From Dromiciops gliroides (taxonomy: Eukaryota; Chordata; Mammalia; Microbiotheria; Microbiotheriidae): 64,000 nucleotides of DNA. Positions within the stretch are counted from its first letter, which is position 1. Every line of letters begins with the position of its first letter. The stretch covers positions 156,068,062-156,132,061 of the forward strand of contig NC_057862.1 in the NCBI RefSeq assembly GCF_019393635.1, written 5' to 3'. Positions 1-12,570 of this stretch are shown piece by piece. A model generated the notes under the pieces. That model saw only the letters and a program-made list of their open reading frames with translations. It did not search any database and had not been told where the DNA came from. Made by a program: the position numbers and the translations under genes.

Positions 1-155
1 TATATAACCTGGTTGCTACCTGTGAAGTGGGGAGGAAAGGGAGGGAGGGACAAAAATTTGGAACTCTAAATCTTATGAAAATGAATGTTGAAAATTAACC
101 TTACATGTAACTGGAAAAAATAAGATAAATGTTTGTTGGAAAAAAAAAGTAATGA
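1..155 (+). mobile_element. L1 3' end, truncated by the window edge
   Basis: The sequence matches the terminal 3' UTR of the marsupial L1 copies elsewhere in this window (compare 54330-54450 and 19200-19350): G-rich GGGAGGGAGGGA, then AATTTGGAACTC, ACATGTAACTGG and an A-rich tail. Plus orientation; the body lies left of the window. Confidence 0.85.
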
Positions 156-1481
156 AGGAAAAGCACCCAGGCCAGAAATGGTTAGCCCCTTGGTGGCCTG
201 CCCAGAAGTCATGGATGGAAGTTGCAAAGAGACAAAGTTAGGCTTGATATCTGGAAGAAATATGAAACAATTAGAGCTATCCAAAAGCATTATAGGCTGC
301 TTCAAGATGTAGTTGGTTTCCCTATCCTTGGAGGTATTTAAGCAGAAGCTGGATGGTGTCTTGTCAGAAAAACTTGTCAGAAAAGTTATAGTGGGGATAT
401 CTCTTGGGTATGTGTTGGATTGATGAAGTTACTTCCAGCTTTCAAATGTTGTAATTGTGCTTGTGTAATGTAAATCTTAGAATACTTCCTTGGTCATAAC
501 CTAGTCACTCATCTCTACACTAGATCCTTCATACATCTCTTACCTCTTATTTCTAGGGAAGTCAGCAAGAACATTGTGTTCTCCCAATTACCTGGCTGGC
601 AGTAGTTACAGGAAATGTGATTAAAAAATACACACCTCTAGATTTGCTTCACCAGCAAAACAAAGCCCAACTCCCCAATGATTCAGAAATCTTCTCTTAC
701 TGAATGGTACTATAGCTCAGTCAATAAGTTCCATTTCTTGAGAAGAGAACCCAGAAACACACTCCCCAGTCACAATGCTATGTTGCCTTAGAGATAGGAA
801 ATGAGGATGTAGGGGGGGAAATGTGAGTCCCCAACTTGGCCATTGCAAATGGTGACTTATTGCAGCCAAGATAGGCAACAAAGATAAGTCAATATCAGCG
901 GGTCCAACTAAGGAAGAAGGAGCTGAAAGCCAATAGTGCTTTGAAATGAGTCATTTCCTTATTTATTTCATCTCTCTTATGTGAGCCCTTTAGAACACTT
1001 CTTGATCGTGTTTCCTGACTCCCTAACTCAAGACTCACTGTGAACAAGGGCCAGATTACTCTTGGCAATCCAGAAACCTTGCCCTCTCTTTCTTTTGTCT
1101 CCTTCAGAATGGTGTGATATGTGCACAACTTTATTCCAAGAAAGGATTTCCCCAGGGATTTGGCAAGTTTGAATCCTGTCTCTGGACATGGCTCTGGAGT
1201 CACAGGAAAAAAGAAAGAAAGAAAATCAATGCAGGGGCAACAAAGGACTGTCACTAACCAGAGGCCATTGAAAGAAATTAACTGTGGCTCCATTATGGGG
1301 AGGAAGAAATTACCCCTTTGCTCATCTAATGAAACTTAGCAACTTGTTCTGATTGATAAGGCAATCATCAAAGCTGCCTGTCTCAATATCCAGTCAATTT
1401 CCTTTCCCCAAAAGCAACTAGTTTTCCCAGGTCTCCTACCCCATTCCCAACCTATTGCTTGTATTCTACCATCTCAGAGAA
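156..1481. other. Intergenic, nothing recognised
   Basis: No coding similarity, RNA gene or familiar repeat was recognised here. The open frames present have no family resemblance and end at random stops. Confidence 0.5.
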
Positions 1482-1655
1482 GATGGGATAGAATAGTGGA
1501 AACAATACTGGATTCAGAATTAGGAGACCTAGGTTCTAGTCCCAGATCTGCCACTAAATCTCTGTGTGAACCTGATCAAGTTACTTTAATGCTCAGGGCC
1601 TCTGTCTGCTCAACTGTAAAGTGAGGTGTTGGCCATGAGATCCCGAAGTTACCTC
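1482..1655 (+). repeat. MIR-type CORE-SINE
   Basis: Reads like a diverged MIR: ATAGTGGAAACAATACTGGA, then CTAGTCCCAGATCTGCCACT and a degraded 'aagttac...cctctg...ctcaactgtaaa' tail. No target duplication is visible, as expected for an old copy. Confidence 0.75.
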
Positions 1656-3433
1656 CTAGAGCCAACATGCTATATATTTGTGAGTTATTCATCAGTCCAA
1701 CAAAGCAGCCACAGCTAGTACCTTATTTAGTTGCCATAGAGGAGATCAGAGGAAAGTTTGAAGTAGGACAAATGGCCAAGGGAGTTGGAATATTGAAAAT
1801 AAACTCTAAATCCCGATTAATGTGGTAGGTTCCATTTAATCAAATACATACATGAGCCTGGTTAGCCAAAAGAATGCATACCTTAGGCAGATGTCTGCTT
1901 CATTTAGGAAACTCTTATGAACAGTCACTTTTTCCCTTTCAAATTTTTGGCAAAGACCTCACTGTTTCTTCATATTAATAATAATAAAAATCCTCGATGA
2001 ATGTGCAGTGAAATGAATCTGCAATTAATTTTAAATAAGCTTAAAATCCCATAGAAATGCCCTCCCCTGAAATTTTTTATGGGAAATGGTTTTCACTGGA
2101 TATGCACACTATAAAGATGCTAAAAAATATGATGGACTAAATCCTCTTAGGCACGCTAAAGCATAATTTGGTTTCTCTCAAAGCTATATTAAAAGGAAAG
2201 AAAGAGGAAAGAAAAGAAGCCAGATTTCCAGGAAATATTAACAACCACCCTATAACCAACTGGAAAAGCAATCTCTCTACCCAGGAAATTCAGCATATGG
2301 CTGTATGTGCACAGCCCCTTTGCTATTTCATAGCTTTTCACATCTCTTACTTAAGCTTAATCACATTCACCCAGTAATTATAAGGGGGTTCCAATGGACT
2401 TCCCCCCATTGATCTGGAGTCAACAAGAAAACCTTGAACCCCAAAACACCGATAATTTATTCTTTCTGTCATAGCTGATGGTTATTCCAACCTCCCTTCA
2501 TGTGAGAAATGGTTTCTTGGCCTCACCAATGCAGAAACTCAACACAATCATTCCAAAATGCTCTAAAGACTTCCTCTCCATACCAGCCACACTGATGGTT
2601 TTCAGGTACTCCCACCTCCCCACCCCTGCTGTCTGATCCATGGCCAAATTTTGGGTCCAGTAATAACAAAAAGACTCAGAAGATGAAAGGCCAGAGTCCT
2701 TTCCCTTCCAGCTGAAACCAGGTGTAATATTGGCAGGGAGAGTCTCTAATTTAACAGATGGAGATGAAGACATGCTAAAGCAATAACCAGAAAATGAGCA
2801 CCATGTGGGCCTAAACATCCATTCCTTTCACTTATTTTTCTATAAATGAATTTTCCTGGGGTGAAACAAATTCTTCTTTCAAAGACAGAAGTATGAGTAT
2901 GTGTTAGAGGGCAGAGAAGAGAAGGTAAATGTGGAATTACCAATTTCTAGTCACTGAAGGGTTTCAAAGGCACAGAAGACTTGGTGAGAGAAAGGGTTGG
3001 GCTATGTCCGTAAGCACAGTCCTTATAAAACAAATAGCTTGTTATTTACAGTGGTGAGTGTTTTGTGGCAGACACCAAAAACTCAAGATAACAAAATCCT
3101 CAATGGCGAGATGCCAGAGTGGGACAGTGTGTATTATATGCTAAACCATGGGAAAGTCACAGGATTGCCATGTGAACTCACTACTAGTTACAATCAGGCA
3201 AGTTGGTTGGCTGGCAAATCAGTGTGGCAGGCGGCTGAGTGAGAAAGACAAACCAAAGAGCAAAAGGGCAATTAGGGGGTGAGGGAGGGCATGGATGCAT
3301 GACTGGATCAAATGGCTCTTTACCCTTGGCTTTTTGAACAATTTAACAGTCATTGGTAGATAGTTGGATGATGGGGTGCTTATAAAGGCAGACGACAGAT
3401 CTACCATGCATTACCTTTCTAAATCAGATTATA
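1656..3433. other. Intergenic, nothing recognised
   Basis: No gene or familiar repeat recognised. Short open frames on both strands lack homology cues and splice structure. Confidence 0.5.
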
Positions 3434-3602
3434 GGGGGCAACTAGGTGGAGCAGTAGATAAAGTACCGGCCCTGGATTGAGGAGGACCTGAGTTCAAATC
3501 CAACCTCAGACACTTGACACTTGCTAGCTGTGCGACCTTGGGCAAGTCACTTAACCCTCAGTGCCCTGCAAAAAAACCCAAACAAACAGATAGATAGATA
3601 GA
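3434..3602 (+). mobile_element. WSINE1-type CORE-SINE with (GATA)n tail
   Basis: Head GGGGCAACTAGGTGGAGCAG, body with GACACTTGACACTTGCTAGC and AAGTCACTTAACCCTCAG, then an A-rich tail turning into GATA repeats. A short imperfect direct repeat (TCAGATTATA / TCTGATTATA) flanks it. Confidence 0.9.
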
Positions 3603-3833
3603 TCTGATTATAAAACCACAGAGGAACATATATTTTGTTGGATCTTCTGATTCTTGGAGTTCCTTTGCCCACCCACAAAATGATAGCTGGGGAATGGGCC
3701 AAGCTGCTTCCTCCTTGTAATTTGGATTTGAGGGTACTTCAAGCTGAGAACTGGAGAAGACAAAATTCATTCTGAGAAAGGAACAGATTACTTTTCTGAA
3801 GAGAGGCAGAGAATATGGTAGGATATCAGAATA

Positions 3834-3965
3834 TCCTCTCTCTGTCTCTGTTTCCCTCTCTCTTCTTCTCTCCCTCCCTCCTCTCCCTCTCCTTTTCTCT
3901 TCTTCCACTTTTCTCCTTCCCTCCCTCCCTCTCTCTATCTCTCTCTCCCCCTCTCTCTCCCCCCT
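3834..3965. repeat. Pyrimidine-rich (CT/CCCT)n low-complexity tract
   Basis: About 130 bases of C and T only, in CTCTCTCC, TCCCTCCC and TCTTCTT units. The 142-residue E/R-rich minus-strand frame across it is an artefact of composition. Confidence 0.9.
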
Positions 3966-4170
3966 ATTTATTAGTTCATGCCTCATTGAATCAGGCTGAG
4001 TAGAGACTGTGGTTATGGCTGGATTCTACTTCCCATGGCCCCACCACTACTTCCTCTACCTTTTGCCAAAGTTTGGAACATAATACACCATCAACCACTA
4101 CCACTACCTACTCCCTAGGTTATTGGCCAGGGGAGGGGCTGGAGGTGGGAGGGTGTAATAAAGTTATTAT

Positions 4171-4316
4171 TTTTTTTTTGAGTGAGGCAATTGGGGTTAA
4201 GTGACTTGCCCAGGGTCACACAGCTAGTAAGTGTTAGGTGTCTGAGGCCGGATTTGAACTCAGGTACTCCTGACTCCAGGGCCGGTGCTCTATCCACTGA
4301 GCCATCTAGCTGCCCC
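4171..4316 (-). mobile_element. WSINE1-type CORE-SINE with 15-bp target duplication
   Basis: Antisense SINE: poly(T), GTGAGGCAATTGGGGTTAAG, ending in AGCTGCCCC. TAATAAAGTTATTAT at 4156-4170 is exactly repeated at 4317-4331, a clean target-site duplication. Low divergence suggests a fairly recent insertion. Confidence 0.97.
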
Positions 4317-4511
4317 TAATAAAGTTATTATAAAGATCCCTGTGAGCTGGTATACTCAGGATCCATGGAAAGGGTGACTCCTGAGCCAGCCCTTGAAGGA
4401 TGGTCAAGATTTAGATAGGGAGAAGGGAGGAGAAAAGCCTTTCCAAGACAAGGGAAAGATGAGCAAGGTGTGAAGGCAGAAATGCAAATACCCACAGATA
4501 TGTATGTGTGT

Positions 4512-4960
4512 GTTGTGTAATTTAAGATTCTAAATGTGGATTCTAATCTGTTCCCCCAGTTTGGGGGAAACTGACTAAAATATCACTGATAAAACGAGTT
4601 TAGGTTTTTAAGGGTTTATCGGAAAATAGAAAGAAAAAGATTGAGAACAGAATTCTAACAGCCTGGCATTCCTATCTTTCCTCAAATTTCCTGTGAAGTC
4701 CTCTGCCGCCACCACCATCAAGTCAGGAAGCCAAAAGGCCCAGCACTCTCTGCGCAGGCTCCCTTTCCTCCTTCCTGTCTCCTCCCAGACCATAGGAGGC
4801 TCCTCAAGTTGATTGGCTGGTAGCCTTGATAGACAGCACCCATGAGCAAACGTCATTTCCTGACGCCAAGGAAAAGCCACAATGCCTCTCAGGCATTTTC
4901 CTCATGGTGGAGCTTTCCCACAGCAAGTCTCCAGTAGGTGGCATCATTCCAATCATTACA
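4512..4960. mobile_element. Probable solo LTR (copy 1; boundaries uncertain)
   Basis: The right half is closely related to 6700-6858: shared blocks include GCAAACGTCATTTCCTGAC (copy 2 GCAAACATCACTTCCTGAC), GTAAGTCTCCAG-like and AGGTGGCATCATTCCAA. Both end in ATTACA or GTTACA. The start is placed near a TGTGTAATTT but is not certain. A gtgt-type duplication is possible but lies in TG repeat sequence. There is no coding capacity. Confidence 0.6.
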
Positions 4961-4970
4961 GTGTGTATAT

Positions 4971-5054
4971 ATCTATATCTATATATAGAGATGCCTATAT
5001 ATCGATATAGATATACACATACATATACATACATACATATGTATATGTATGTGT
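4971..5054. repeat. Two adjacent AT-rich hairpins (cruciform-prone)
   Basis: 4971-4988 pairs with 4995-5012 (18-bp arms, one mismatch, 6-nt loop). 5015-5030 pairs perfectly with 5039-5054 (16-bp arms, 8-nt loop). They lie directly right of the LTR-like element. Confidence 0.85.
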
Positions 5055-5454
5055 ATTTGGGGGAAAGCGAGTAAATCAGCAGGAATAGAGAGAAATGTGA
5101 AAATGTGAGAACAGTGGGAAATAAAGCTGATTAGGAAGGGATTTTAGAAACTAGGAGCAAAACATGAGCAAGAAGAGAGTCCAAGGAGCTCCAGAGTTGC
5201 TATGTAGAAAGTAGATGCATTTCCTCCCATTTGTGAAAAGGACCTTTGGTGAAGAAGCTGCCAAACATGTGTGACAAAACCATGCTCTAGAATTCTGATG
5301 GATAGCATCTAGCCTTTTGCTGGAAAAAAGAAAAAGCCAGCACCACAAGAAAATTCAAGCATACTAATCCCTAGAGCAGGAGTTCTTAATGGGTCTATAG
5401 ATAGACTTCAGGGATTCTATGAACTTGAATGGGGGAAAATGATATCTTTTTCTC

Positions 5455-6105
5455 TTATTTAATATTTTATTTTCCCCAATTATATGTAAAAACAATTTCT
5501 AATATTTGTTTTGTTGAATTTTGAGTTCTAAATTTCCTCCCTCCCTCCTTCCCTCCCCTCACTGAGAAGGCAAGCAATTTGATATAGGTTATACATGTGC
5601 ATTTCTGAAAAACATATTTCCACATTAGTCATGTTATGCAAGAAAACACAGACCAAAAAAAAGCCAAGAAAAATAAAGTAAAATATATATGCTTATATAT
5701 GTATAATATTATATATTTATATAATATATAAATATATGTAAATACTACTAATGCAGATTGAAGCATATATAAATACTATGTATGTATGTATATAGTGCTT
5801 CAACCTGCATTCAGACTCCATTAGTTCTTTCTCTGGCATTTTCATCAAAAGTCCTTCAGAATCTTCTTGGATCATTGTATTGCTGAGAACAACTAAGTCA
5901 TTCACAATTGATCATTGTATAATATTGCTGATACAGTGGACTACTGGTTCTGTTCATTTCATTTTGCAGCAGTTCATGTAAGTCTTTCCAGGTTTTTTCT
6001 GAGAGCATCCTGTTTGTAATTTCTTATAGCACAACACTATTCTATTACAATCCTATACCACAACTTGTTTAGCCATTTCCTAGGAATAAAAAGAATATCT
6101 TTATT
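5455..6105 (-). mobile_element. L1 3' end, antisense
   Basis: Antisense equivalent of the marsupial L1 3' UTR and ORF2 end: TTTTATTTTCCCCAATTATA, then CCCTCCCTCCTTCCCTCCCC, CACTGAGAAGGCAAGCAATT and TTGTTTAGCCATTTCC. The order matches 31500-31960 and 21290-21410. It includes an AT-rich expansion at 5680-5800. The 5' part is missing. Confidence 0.85.
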
Positions 6106-6379
6106 TTTCCTAACCTCTAACTTAAATTTAGCATTTCTATCAATCTTGAATTTTTAAAAAACAACATTATTCTGAGAAGAGCTTTTTAGGCTTCATCAGA
6201 CAGACAAATGAATCCATGACACAAAAAGAGTTAAAAATTTCTGACCTAGACCAATCTCATTATTGCCACCAAGAATAATTAGTTTTGGAGATAAATGGGA
6301 AGAACTGGTTTCAATTCCTGCTCCATAAGACTGGGACTTCAGTGACAGAGCTGGGGTATGACAAAAAAATACTGTGTAT

Positions 6380-6960
6380 AATAATAATAATAGCTGATCT
6401 ATAACACTTTACCCAAACATATTATCTCACTTGAGTATCACAAATAACTCTTTAATGTAGATCCTATAAATATTATTCTATTCATTTTACAGGTGTTAAA
6501 GGCTAAAATTCTAGCTAGTCTGTCTAAAATATCTAATGAGTGGTTGCCAATAAATTATAAGCTTTAGCAAGAGTTAGACTTTTAAGCATTTATTAAGGAG
6601 AATAAGAATTTGGTAAAGAGAGAGAGAAAGGCCTAGATTCCTTTATCTATTAAAGGAAGAGAGCATTCCTAGCTCCACTCTCCCCCAGAGTCCACAGGAA
6701 AGAGCGCAAGGCTCCCCCTTCTTCCTCCCACAAGCAAACATCACTTCCTGACACTAAAGAAAAGATGCATGGTCTTGCCCTCAGAGACCTTCACCTCATG
6801 GCAGAGCTTTTCTACAGTAAGTCTCCAGCAGGTGGCATCATTCCAACTGTTACACAGGTAAGAAAACTGAGGCAAAATTATTTGCCCATGGTCATACAGG
6901 TAGTAAATATCAGAAGGATCTGAACCAAACTCTCTTATAATAAGTTCCAAGTCTGGCCCT
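6380..6960 (-). repeat. THER1/MIR-type SINE split by an LTR
   Basis: 6380-6493 (ATAACACTTTACCC, ATTATCTCACTTGAG, CATTTTACAGG) continues at 6855-6960 (AAGAAAACTGAGGCAAAATT, then the 'catacaggtagtaa' block). This is the usual antisense MIR/THER1 order. The interruption coincides exactly with the LTR-like insert. Confidence 0.75.
6494..6858. mobile_element. Probable solo LTR (copy 2), TG...CA ends with short duplication
   Basis: The insert starts TGTTAAAGGC and ends CAACTGTTACA, flanked by CAGG on both sides, and it cleanly interrupts a MIR/THER1 SINE. A length of about 365 bp with TG/CA termini and a 4-bp duplication fits an endogenous retrovirus LTR left by recombination. It shares most of its right half with 4700-4960. 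No viral gene is present, so class cannot be assigned. Confidence 0.7.
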
Positions 6961-7683
6961 CTTTCTCCTACACTAGGAAATCTGCTCAGTTTACCTAGAC
7001 CCCTTCCAACCTCTTTACCATCCCCCACCACCACCACCAAAGCTAAAAGATACCTTCTCCCATGGTCAATGCTCTGAGGCTATAGATAAATCTATAACTC
7101 TCATGGGTCATTTGTGGAATACACTATCTTTGGTTTACCTTAACTATGGTAATTCCCCAGACATTTTCAGAAGTTTAATATAAACATGATATTCACAAAA
7201 ACAATGCAGAAAATTTCCTAATTAGTCTAAAACCTCACACTCTTTTCCCCCTTTTGTCCCTACCCTGGAATTTTCTAAGCATACCTTGCTTACCAAGTAC
7301 AGATCATTAAAATCCTAGATATAAATGTCAAGGCCTGATTATGATAATGTAAAGAAGGACTTTAGCCTAGAAATAGGTTCTCTGTTATGGGAGAAAAATA
7401 CTAGGATGTAACAATAGCACCCAGGGCACCAATTCTCTATTAACATGTGGAGGTCCCAGAATAGCTACGTTAAATTCAAGAAGTTCTGTGGGTTTGCATG
7501 TACTCACAGCCATAGATTAGGGACCCTGCTGGTGTGTTTGATTTTTCTCTAATCATCCATGAGACCCAAATAGTTCAAAGCAAAATTATTTAATGAAATA
7601 ATACAGTAAGAAGGGTCAAGATGGAATGTTTTTCACATAAATCTGAAGCATATTCATCAACAGATCTATATTCTCAGTGGAGA

Positions 7684-7724
<41 letters not shown>

Positions 7725-8000
7725 TAAGTGGACAGAGGCATAAAGGTACAAGTATGTGCATATAGAATGGGTCTAGACTGGAGGCGAAATGTACCCATAT
7801 ACACATATACAGAATCAATACAAGGTAATTTGGTGGAGGAGAAAGCATGAGCAGCAAAAGTAACAGATATGAGAAATGTGAAGGTAGAATCAACAAAACT
7901 TGGCAAATGTATGGATCTATATTGGGGGCAACCGGATTGATTGGCTATATTGGGGTGAGCTGAATTCCTATTATGAATGTTTCAAGGCCTGATTTGAGAC
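6961..8000. other. Intergenic, with (CA)n at 7686-7720
   Basis: A perfect CA microsatellite of about 17 units sits at 7686-7720. Apart from that I recognise no gene or repeat family. Confidence 0.6.
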
Positions 8001-10589
8001 TAAGTTAAAGAAGTAAGCATTAATCAATGTTCTTACTGCTCTGATCATAGACATGGAGCCAGGAGACAGTAATATTATATCAAAGGTGCTCTGGTGCAGC
8101 AGAAGACTTTAGCAATATGACTTAATATGCTCTAGAGGGCCTTATAATTCTGAACATGAATGACCCAGGGGATCCCACAACCTGCTAGCATTCTGAGTTC
8201 AGACAAGGGGGGAATGAAAGTCAGTGATAGAAACCCAGGAAATAGAAGTCAAGATCAAAAGGAGCCTTCCAAGACTATGGCAGAGGTAGAACCTAGCCCC
8301 TGGCACAAAGTGCAAAATCAGGGACTGAGGACAGAGATATAAATAAACATGAGAAGATATCAAACACTATCAAGAAATATTATAAGTCAAAGAGAGAAAC
8401 TTGAAAGAGAACAATGGCACATGAGCAAAACCTCAGAGAAAAATATGGGTTGGTTATAAGTGACACCTTAAAGAAATGAAATTTAATTATAAATGAAACA
8501 AACTATCTGGAAAAAATAACAGGAAAGGAAAAAAATAGCTTCTACCAAAAGGTAGAAAACCATATCTAAGCACCAGATTCACTGAAAATAGAACAGATCA
8601 AGGAAAGCTCAATGAATCCATGAGACAATAAGAAACATCAAAACAAATCCAAAAGAAAGATTGAAAAGGACAGGAAAAAAAATGTACGGACCTGGAAAAC
8701 AAATAAATGACATGTAATTTAAGGACCGTCATCAAACTCACTGAAAACTAGGAACAAATTGGTGGCAACAGAAAATTTTATCAAAGAAAATGACAACAAT
8801 GAGACAGTGTGAAAAAACAGCTCGATTGAATTAAACAAATTACTAAGCAGACACTTCCATTTCTAAACATCATTAACAAAACAGAAAAATAAAATCAATG
8901 AAATAGACATGCAAAAAAAACCCCTCAGCTATACACCAAAATGAAATTTCTGAAAACAAAAATAATAAAAATGAAAGCAAATAAAATATATTGAATTGAT
9001 AGTTTAGGCACTTTTTAAAAACAGTAATAAAAAGTTAAACCATCATGAAATTTGATTTGTAAAAGAGCAGAAAACCAAATTGGCAATGTTAAAAATTAAA
9101 AAGGAGAATTCACAACACAAGAGGAAATCAAGAAAATTATTAGAAACTCCTTTGCTTGATTTTATGTCAGCAAAATGATAACAAATGAATGGAACATTAT
9201 TTACAAAAATGTAAAATATCCAAGTTTACTAAATAAGAAATAGAACTTAACCTAATCTCAGAGAAGAATATGAATAACCCATAAATGAATTCTGAAGGCA
9301 GAAAAAACCCTCTTAGGAACAGATGTATTTATATATTAAATATAGCAAACATTCTAAGAGCAATTAATTAAAATATTACTAAAAACAGAAAAAAGAAGTA
9401 ACGCTACCAAATTCCTTCAGTGATGAAAATATGGTCTTGAAACTTGAACCAAGAAGTGACAAAACAGAGAAAGAAACTTACAAACCAATATCCCTAATGT
9501 ATAACAACCCTAAAAATGAGGGAAATAATATTTTTTCAAAACTTGTAGAAACACACAAAAAAGATTATATACTCTGATCAAGTTGAATTTATACCTGGAA
9601 CACAAACGATTGATTTGATGCTAAGAAAACTTAAAAATATAATATACCATATTAGTAACTAATGTAAAATCTCTTGGTTATATCAAGAGATGTAGAAAAA
9701 ACCCTCTTTTTTTGGCAGTCATTTCTACTAAAAACACTTTACAAGCATGAGAACGAATGAACTTCTCCTTAATATAATAAATAATATATATTCATAACCA
9801 AGAATCAGCATCATATGTAATGGAGAAATACTAGAGGTCTTTCTAATAAGATCAGAGTTACTAATGAAAGAATGGCCATTATCATCACTATTTTTTGATA
9901 TAGTCTTAGAAATAGTACGCATAGCAAAAAAACAAGAAAAATGAATTAAGAAAATGAGCATAGGCATGAGGCAAAACTATTGCATTTTTCTGAAACTATG
10001 ATGTTCTCTTTTTAAAAACCAAGAAATTTAACTAAAAATTAATGAAACAATTAACAACTTCAATAAAATATCAAGATATGAAATACAAAAATCTGCCTTT
10101 ATATATATTACCAATATAATCAAGCAGGAAAAAATAGAAAATATATATTCAAAATAACTTCAGGATATATAAAATATTTGGGAGTCCATTTATCAAGATA
10201 AATACAGGAATTAAATGAATACTACCACAAACTACCCTTTACAAAAATAAAGAGCTAAATAAGCTGATAGATTTTAATTGCCCATGGTTGGATCATACTA
10301 GCATAATAAAAATGATAATATGTAAATTAACTTACTTATACAGTGTCAAACCAATCAAACTACCAAAAAGTTACTCTATAGAACTCTTTTAAAATAAAAC
10401 TTTATTTGGAGGAACAAATTGTCAAGAATCTCAAGGGAAATAATAAAAGAAAAATGGGAAGAAATGGGGCCTAGAAGTACCAGATCTCAAACTATACTAC
10501 AAAGCAGTATTTATCAAAACTATAGTTCTGGTTAAAATAGGAAAACTGATGTGTGGAGCAGGTTAGGTACACAAGACCCTGAAGCAAAT

Positions 10590-10695
10590 TTATATAGATA
10601 TAGATATACAGATATAGATATAGACATACACACATATATATACACACATACACATACATATACAATATAATATACAATATATACAGACATATGTG
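10590..10695. repeat. (TA/TAGA/CA)n compound microsatellite
   Basis: ATAGATATAGATATAC units pass into CACACATATATATACACACA. It lies inside the degraded L1. Confidence 0.85.
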
Positions 10696-11545
10696 TGTAT
10701 GTTTATATAGTATCCAATAAACCCAAAGACCCTCAACTACCAGAATAAATATTCATTATTCAACAAAAACTGTTTAAAAAACTAGAAAGCAGCCTGACAG
10801 ATATTAGGCTTAGAATAGACCAACATCTTGTACCATATACCACAGTAATCTAAAGGGACACATCATAAAATAATTAAAGTAGGAAAGAAGATGCCTTTTC
10901 TAAGTGTGGATTGAGGAAGAGTTCTTAGCCAAATAAAAGATCAAAAGGATTATAAGGGATGAAATAGATAAATTTGATCCCATAAAATTAAATGTTTTTT
11001 TATGCAAAACATTCAATGCAGTTAAAATTAGAAGGGAAATAGTTAATTGGGGAGAAATCTTTGCAGCGAATTTCTCTGATAAAGATCTGACATCCAAGAT
11101 ACATAGAAAACTGATTCAAAGATATACAGAACAGGAAGTATTCCATCACAGATAAATGTTCAAAGGATATGAATAGGCAGTTCCCAAGGGAAGACATCCA
11201 AGCTACCATTAACCATATGGAAAAAGGTTCCCAATAATTAACAAAAAGAGAAAGGCAAATTAAAATAACTTTGAGGTCCTACTTCATATCCATCATATTG
11301 GCAAAGATGACCCAATAAAGGAAGATGACAATTGTAGGGGTAGGGGGAGAAGCAGTACTAGAAGGAAGACATACTATTTCAGTATCAATGGAATTGTAGA
11401 GTCTATTTTGAAAAGCAGTTTGGAACTAGGTTCCCCAAGTCATTAAAGTTTGGGCATAAACTTTGACTAAGTGATATCCCTACTCAGCTTCTACCACAGA
11501 GAAAAGAAAAAGGGAAAAGAACCATATATTAAAAAATATATATTC

Positions 11546-11690
11546 AGGGGGCAGCCAGGTGGTGCAGTGGATAAAGCACCAGCCTCGGATTCAGGAGTAC
11601 CTGAGTTCAAATTCATCCTCAGACACTTGGCACTTACTAGCTGTGTGACCCTGGGCAAGTCACTTAACCCTCATTGCTCTGCCCCGCCCC
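11546..11690 (+). mobile_element. WSINE1-type CORE-SINE inside the degraded L1
   Basis: GGGGGCAGCCAGGTGGTGCA head and GTGACCCTGGGCAAGTCACT tail, followed by CCCCGCCCCCCCC. L1 3'-end sequence resumes at about 11703 (GTGTGACCATCCATTGGAGA). No clear duplication. Confidence 0.9.
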
Positions 11691-12454
11691 CCCCAAATTA
11701 AGGGTGTGACCATCCATTGGAGAATGGTTGAACAATGTTTGAGGCATATGAATGCAATAGAATATTATTTCACTAGAAGAAAAGATCAAAGGGATGGATT
11801 CAGGGAAACCTGAATGGACTTTTATGAAGTGATGCAGGAAAACATTTTATTCAGTGACTGTAACATTGGAAAAAGAAACAATTTTGAAAGACTTAAGATT
11901 TGTGATCAATGAAATGACCAAACACATTGCCAAAGAACCAATGATGAAGCACATTGCCCATCTTCTGATAGAGAGATGATGGACTGGTTGTGTGGAATGA
12001 GACATATATTTTAGGGCATGGCCAGCTTATGGATTTGTTTTACCTGACAATGTTAATTTGTTACAAGTGATTATTATTTTTTAATTATAAAGAAGGAAGG
12101 TAGAAATAATCATATTTTTAAAAGAAGAAAAGAAATAAAGGAATATCAGTAAAAGACTTTTTAATGCACAGAAGAGAACAGAAGGTGATTCAGAGGGAGG
12201 CATAGACAAACAGGGCTGCTTTAAAACTAACGTGTTGAATTTCTTAGATATTTTTAAAAAACAAGCCATACAGAATGCAAATCCAGTTTCATATAAATAC
12301 TCTTTTCTATTCTTTGTTTATAGAAATGTTCAGTTTTGGGGGAGTGTTTGTCAAGTTCAGAATAACAAAAAAAATAACATTTCCTGAAGAGTTTAGTTTC
12401 ATTTGCATTTATGTTTGGGTCAGTCTTGTCTCCTAACATCACAGCTTTAGAACT

Positions 12455-12570
12455 GGAAGAGATCTTTGAGGTAATAAAGTCCAGTCCCCTTGTTTTACAA
12501 ATGAAGAAACTGAGGCCTAGAGAAGTTAAGAAACTTATTCAGGGTAACAGCTAAAAAGTGTCTGAAGCCT
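12455..12570 (-). repeat. MIR/THER1 fragment
   Basis: AACTGGAAGAGATCTTTGAG, TTTTACAAATGAAGAAACTG and AGGCCTAGAGAAGTTAAG are the antisense MIR signature (A-rich core, 'gaaactgaggc'). Confidence 0.75.

Larger units (their letters stand above)
8000..12110 (+). mobile_element. Degraded L1 LINE, sense
   Basis: This A-rich strand carries an L1 order: ORF1-like purine-rich sequence (8.1-8.7 kb), ORF2-like text around 9.4-10.2 kb (for example codons reading LVLEIVRIAKKQEK near 9.9 kb), and the ORF2 C-terminal block near 11.2-11.3 kb reading QIKITLRSYFISI. A 3' end follows to about 12.1 kb. All frames are broken by many stops, so it is inactive. A SINE interrupts it at 11546-11690. The left boundary is approximate. 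Confidence 0.75.

Noticed and set aside
3558..3986. 142-residue Glu/Arg-rich minus-strand open frame
   Set aside because: It is created by a pyrimidine-rich microsatellite and has no other coding sign.
4512..6858. A single provirus bounded by two LTRs
   Set aside because: The two LTR-like copies differ too much, and the sequence between them (hairpins, L1 3' end, MIR/THER1) is not retroviral.
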